From positions 1-41,275 of IMG/VR virus record IMGVR_UViG_3300020451_000101: a DNA stretch of 41,275 nt; one strand, written 5' to 3'. The notes below the pieces were generated by a model that did not search any database, had not been told where the DNA came from, and worked only from the letters and a program-made list of their open reading frames with translations. Every line of letters begins with the position of its first letter. Position 1 is the stretch's first letter. The translations under genes were made by a program, and so were the position numbers. Source of the DNA: a virus. Of the stretch, positions 38,180 through 41,275 are shown piece after piece.

Positions 38180-39195
38180 CATCATCATTTTTTACAGACG
38201 TAATCAAGACAATAGATAATGAGTATGCCTCACTAGCAGACGATGGAATCTCTGCGGGTGATGTATCTTCCTTTATTGATACAGGTAGTTACATATTCAA
38301 TGGTCTATTAAGTGGTAGTATCTATGGAGGTCTACCATCAAATAAAATTACAGCATTAGCAGGAGAATCTAGTACAGGTAAAACATTCTTTACCTTAAGT
38401 ATTATTAAGAATTTCTTAGAAACAAATAAAGACGCAGGAGTATTCTATTTTGAATCAGAGTCAGCAGTATCTAAACAGATGTTTGCTGAAAGAGGTATTG
38501 ATACAAAACGAGTAATGATTATACCTGTTGCAACAGTACAACAGTTCAGACAACAATCACTTGTAGTGCTCGATAACTATCTAAAACTAGATGAGAAAGA
38601 TCGCAAACCTATGATGTTTGTTCTTGATAGTCTTGGTATGCTTTCTACTACAAAAGAGATTGAAGACTCAGAAGCAGGGAAAGAGACTAGAGATATGACA
38701 AGAGCACAAGTTGTGAAAGCAATCTTCAGAGTTTTGACATTGAAACTAGGTAAGGCAGATGTACCATTAATTGTTACTAACCATACCTATGATGTAGTTG
38801 GTGCTTATATGCCTACTAAAGAAATGGGTGGAGGTAGTGGTCTTAAGTATGCTGCATCTACTATCGTGTATCTATCTAAAGCAAAAGAAAAAGATGGTAC
38901 AGATGTTGTAGGTAACTTAATTAGATGTGAAACTAAGAAGTCTAGATTTACAAGAGAGAACAAAAAGATTTCTACTAGATTGTTTTATGATGAAAGAGGA
39001 CTTGATAAGTATTATGGTATGATTGAACTAGGTTTAGAACACGGTGTGTTTGAAAAAACTGGTAATCGTATTAAGGTCGGTGAGAGTTCAGTTTATCCTA
39101 AAGCAATGTTAAAAGAACCAGAAAAGTATTTCACACCAGAAATTATGAAAGCATTGGACGCTGCTGCTAAACAAGAATTTAGTTATGGATCATAA
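38176..39195 (+). CDS. uvsX: RecA-like recombinase UvsX
   Basis: Strand-exchange ATPase for recombination-dependent replication and repair. 339 residues. Walker A is GESSTGKT at 63-70 and the Walker B region is MMFVLDSLG. The DNA-binding L2 block MGGGSGLKYAASTIVYLS is typical of UvsX. The start at 38176 gives the ATGA overlap with gp43. A longer in-frame reading from 38134 would add unrelated residues within gp43. It works with UvsY and UvsW, also in this window. Confidence 0.96.
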   Translation: MTSSFFTDVIKTIDNEYASLADDGISAGDVSSFIDTGSYIFNGLLSGSIYGGLPSNKITALAGESSTGKTFFTLSIIKNFLETNKDAGVFYFESESAVSKQMFAERGIDTKRVMIIPVATVQQFRQQSLVVLDNYLKLDEKDRKPMMFVLDSLGMLSTTKEIEDSEAGKETRDMTRAQVVKAIFRVLTLKLGKADVPLIVTNHTYDVVGAYMPTKEMGGGSGLKYAASTIVYLSKAKEKDGTDVVGNLIRCETKKSRFTRENKKISTRLFYDERGLDKYYGMIELGLEHGVFEKTGNRIKVGESSVYPKAMLKEPEKYFTPEIMKALDAAAKQEFSYGS

Positions 39196-39739
39196 TTATA
39201 TCAGAGTCTTTGATAACGCTATACCCAAAAGTGTTTGTAAAGTTGCTATTGATTTATTTGAAAAAGAAAAAGATTTAGAAGAGTGGGACAGGCAAGGTCG
39301 TCCACAATTTCAGCAATACAATATAACTTCTCACTTAGAGAAAGGACATAATGATTGGGATCAAATTCAAAATGCCCTTATAGAATCTGCTCATCACTAT
39401 GGTAAAAAGTATATGGATGAGTGTGATTGTTCAGAGTTCTTTCCTGCACAGAGTTCACTAGAAGAATTTAGAATGAAAAAGTATCGTAAAGGTACTGATG
39501 ATAGATTTGATCGTCACGTTGATGTTGGAGATCATTCTAGTGCTAAAAGATTTCTTGCTTTGTTTTGGTATTTGAATACTGTTACAGACGGTGGAGAAAC
39601 TGTCTTTGGAGACTTGAAATACTCTGCAATCGAATGTAGACTATTAATGTTCCCACCACTATGGACTTTTCCTCACGCAGGACTTCCTGCTATCAGTGAC
39701 GACAAGTACATCGTGGGTACATATTGTCATTATCTATGA
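39185..39739 (+). CDS. 2OG-Fe(II) oxygenase (HxD type, Lys at the anchor)
   Basis: 184 residues. H111-x-D113 (DRHVDVG) and H164 (FPHAGLP) are likely iron ligands, with GGETVF between. The cosubstrate position is K174 (DDKYIVGTYCHY) rather than Arg, which is also used by some family members. It resembles prolyl-4-hydroxylase-like enzymes. It overlaps uvsX by 11 nt and the next gene by 4 nt. The substrate is unknown. Confidence 0.8.
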   Translation: MDHNYIRVFDNAIPKSVCKVAIDLFEKEKDLEEWDRQGRPQFQQYNITSHLEKGHNDWDQIQNALIESAHHYGKKYMDECDCSEFFPAQSSLEEFRMKKYRKGTDDRFDRHVDVGDHSSAKRFLALFWYLNTVTDGGETVFGDLKYSAIECRLLMFPPLWTFPHAGLPAISDDKYIVGTYCHYL

Positions 39740-40236
39740 ATATTTTTGTTACAGATCCTGACCCTGTAAAGTCAGCACAAGTATTACCTGACAAACACAT
39801 TGTCAAGATGCCACTAGAAACTTGTCAAATGCTTTCTATTGTTGCATCAGATAAGTGGGGTCACGGTTATGGTGTTCTACCTAAACTAGACGGTGAACCA
39901 TACAAAACAGAGAAGGGTGCATTTCGTAATCATCCTTGTACAGTATGGGCACAGACATATTTCCGTTGGTTGATAGAACACGGACTTGCCTTATGTGCAG
40001 AGTACACTCATCGTTATGGTAAGACACACAGTTGTCAATACACTATTGAGTGTGCAGATATTATCTTTCCTGATAGTCCTACACCCACGCATTTCGTTCG
40101 TGCTATGTACGATCAGTTTAAATTTGATAATACTATCGATACTTTTACAGCATACAAACGTTACATAGCATCTAAACCTTGGGTATGCTATAATTATCTT
40201 CGTAAACCAGATCGCAAACCAGAATGGATAACATAG
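39736..40236 (+). CDS. Conserved phage protein, possible pyrimidine-dimer glycosylase-like
   Basis: A 166-residue protein. MNIFVTDPDPVKSAQVLPDKHIVKMPLETCQMLS followed by RNHPCTVWAQTYF and CAEYTHRYGKTH resembles, in order of motifs, the Pyr_excise-type family. That resemblance is read only from the N-terminal DPDPVKSAQVL, the DKH-x-KMPLET block and NHPC-x-W. I cannot confirm a repair role. The start at 39736 overlaps the upstream stop (ATGA). A reading from 39724 would overlap further and is rejected. It overlaps gp41 by 13 nt. Confidence 0.5.
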   Translation: MNIFVTDPDPVKSAQVLPDKHIVKMPLETCQMLSIVASDKWGHGYGVLPKLDGEPYKTEKGAFRNHPCTVWAQTYFRWLIEHGLALCAEYTHRYGKTHSCQYTIECADIIFPDSPTPTHFVRAMYDQFKFDNTIDTFTAYKRYIASKPWVCYNYLRKPDRKPEWIT

Positions 40237-41275
40237 AATCTCTAGTAATATCCTCTCTAGTATTCAATCAAGAGTTTACTAGAGGGGTTTTGCCACACGT
40301 TAAAAAAGAATACTTTGAAGACAATACCAATCAGATATTATTTGAAGAACTAAATAGTTACTTCATCAAGTACGATAATCTTCCATCAAAAGAAGCATTA
40401 ACCATTGAAATTGAGGGTCGTACAGATATTAACGATGAAAGTTTTAAACAGGTTATATCAACTTTAAACGAATTAGATAGTGAACCACGAGAAGCACAGT
40501 GGTTGACAGATACAGCAGAGAAATGGTGTCGTGATCGTGCAATTTATATTGCTTTACTTGAATCTATACAAATTGCTGACGGTAGTGGTGATGGAAAACA
40601 ATCACGTGATGCTATCCCATCTATACTCTCTAGTGCGTTATCAGTAAGTTTCGATAACTCTGTTGGTCACGATTACTTTGAGCAATCAGATGCAAGATTC
40701 GACTTCTACCACAAACGTGAAGACCGTATTCCTTTCGACTTGGAATACTTCAACAAAGTCACAAAGGGTGGTCTTCCTAACAAGACTCTTAATATTGTTC
40801 TCGCAGGTACTGGTGTGGGTAAGTCTCTTGCTATGTGCCATTTCGCTAGTGCTAACTTACAAAGTAACTATAACGTTCTCTATATTACTATGGAGATGGC
40901 AGAAGAGAAAATTGCAGAAAGAATTGATGCCAACTGTCTCAACGTGGATTGCAGACAACTGGAGAAACTTCCGAAACCTTTGTTCGACTCTAAGATAGAG
41001 AAGTTAAAAGGTAAAACAACTGGAAGATTAGTAGTAAAAGAATATCCAACAGCATCAGCACACGTAGGACACTTCAAAGCATTGCTTCAAGAACTAGCAA
41101 TTAAGAAGTCATTTCAACCAGATATCATCTACATTGACTACCTAAATATATGTGCATCCGCTAGATATAAAGGTGCTATTGTAAATTCATATACTTATGT
41201 TAAAGCGATTGCTGAAGAACTCCGTGGTCTTGCAGTTGAGGCTAATGTACCTATCATCTCCGCTACTCAGACGAC
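40224..41275 (+). CDS. gp41: Replicative DNA helicase, N-terminal part (truncated by window edge)
   Basis: DnaB-type hexameric helicase that unwinds the fork and partners the gp61 primase. ATG at 40224. The frame is open to the right edge with no stop, so at least 350 residues are present. The N-terminal domain (ESLVISSLVFNQEFTRGVLPHV, as in helicase N-terminal helices) is followed by the RecA-like core with Walker A GTGVGKS at 195-201. An ITMEMAEEKIAERI block and Walker B IIYIDYLNIC come next. It matches T4 gp41 closely in these blocks. Confidence 0.95.
   Translation, partial: MDNIESLVISSLVFNQEFTRGVLPHVKKEYFEDNTNQILFEELNSYFIKYDNLPSKEALTIEIEGRTDINDESFKQVISTLNELDSEPREAQWLTDTAEKWCRDRAIYIALLESIQIADGSGDGKQSRDAIPSILSSALSVSFDNSVGHDYFEQSDARFDFYHKREDRIPFDLEYFNKVTKGGLPNKTLNIVLAGTGVGKSLAMCHFASANLQSNYNVLYITMEMAEEKIAERIDANCLNVDCRQLEKLPKPLFDSKIEKLKGKTTGRLVVKEYPTASAHVGHFKALLQELAIKKSFQPDIIYIDYLNICASARYKGAIVNSYTYVKAIAEELRGLAVEANVPIISATQT

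Noticed and set aside
1-41275. tRNA genes, CRISPR arrays, insertion sequences, photosynthesis genes (psbA/psbD) or an attachment site
   Set aside because: I looked in all gaps and found no cloverleaf-like segments, spaced repeats, transposase motifs or D1/D2 protein motifs. Gaps are too short for most of these.

Overview
The window is one contiguous piece of a T4-like marine cyanophage (myovirus). It carries the T4 structural run gp17-18-19-20-(core protein)-21-22-23, then a gp3-like gene, uvsY, uvsW, gp55, gp47, gp46, gp45, gp44, gp62, regA, gp43, uvsX and gp41, in the order I recall for Synechococcus/Prochlorococcus T4-like phages. Cyanophage hallmarks are the cobS-type ATPase gene, the small heat-shock protein, the peptide deformylase, many 2OG-Fe(II) oxygenases, and a 456-residue capsid protein shorter than T4 gp23. 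The DNA is AT-rich and almost every gene is on the + strand with 1-13 nt overlaps. No tRNA, CRISPR, insertion sequence or photosynthesis gene is visible. Both ends are cut inside genes: terminase at the left, gp41 helicase at the right.

Layout. 1-9.6 kb: virion module with T4-type late promoters (TATAAATA-like boxes), closed by a terminator after the major capsid gene. 9.7-12.6 kb: gp3-like tail protein, UvsY, UvsW and an Sm-like protein. 12.7-17.0 kb: consensus sigma70-type promoter, late sigma factor gp55, small membrane and hypothetical proteins, and the gp47/gp46 recombination nuclease. 17.0-22.3 kb: two oxygenases, a zinc-ribbon protein, a large HExxH + VWA protein, a CobS/MoxR-type AAA+ ATPase and a DUF3310-like protein. 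22.3-29.1 kb: sliding clamp gp45, clamp loader gp44 and gp62, and RegA. Inserted between gp44 and gp62 are an endonuclease VII-like protein, a methyltransferase, a 29-aa membrane peptide, two oxygenases, Dam-type methylase, peptide deformylase and a 33-aa basic peptide. 29.2-33.6 kb: a hyperplastic module of six + strand genes, most of them small membrane proteins, facing three - strand exported proteins. 33.7-35.7 kb: Hsp20, a cupin-like protein, small proteins and two more Sm-like proteins. 35.7-41.3 kb: gp43 polymerase, UvsX, an oxygenase, a possible repair protein and gp41.

How they work together. gp43/45/44/62/41 form the replisome. UvsX/UvsY/UvsW and gp46/47 drive recombination-dependent replication. 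gp55 with the clamp activates late promoters, which serve the capsid and tail genes. RegA is a translational repressor. The oxygenases, deformylase, Dam and AAA+/VWA pair are accessory functions acting on host or phage components.

Most worth a second look: (i) the VWA/HExxH protein and CobS-like ATPase, each behind a near-duplicate leader; (ii) the membrane/exported module at 29.2-33.6 kb, with a long antisense coding overlap and a gene lacking a normal start codon; (iii) three Sm-like small beta-barrel candidates; (iv) a near-perfect 27-nt palindrome at the predicted start of a perfect sigma70-type promoter; (v) a duplicated beta-domain inside the tail sheath.
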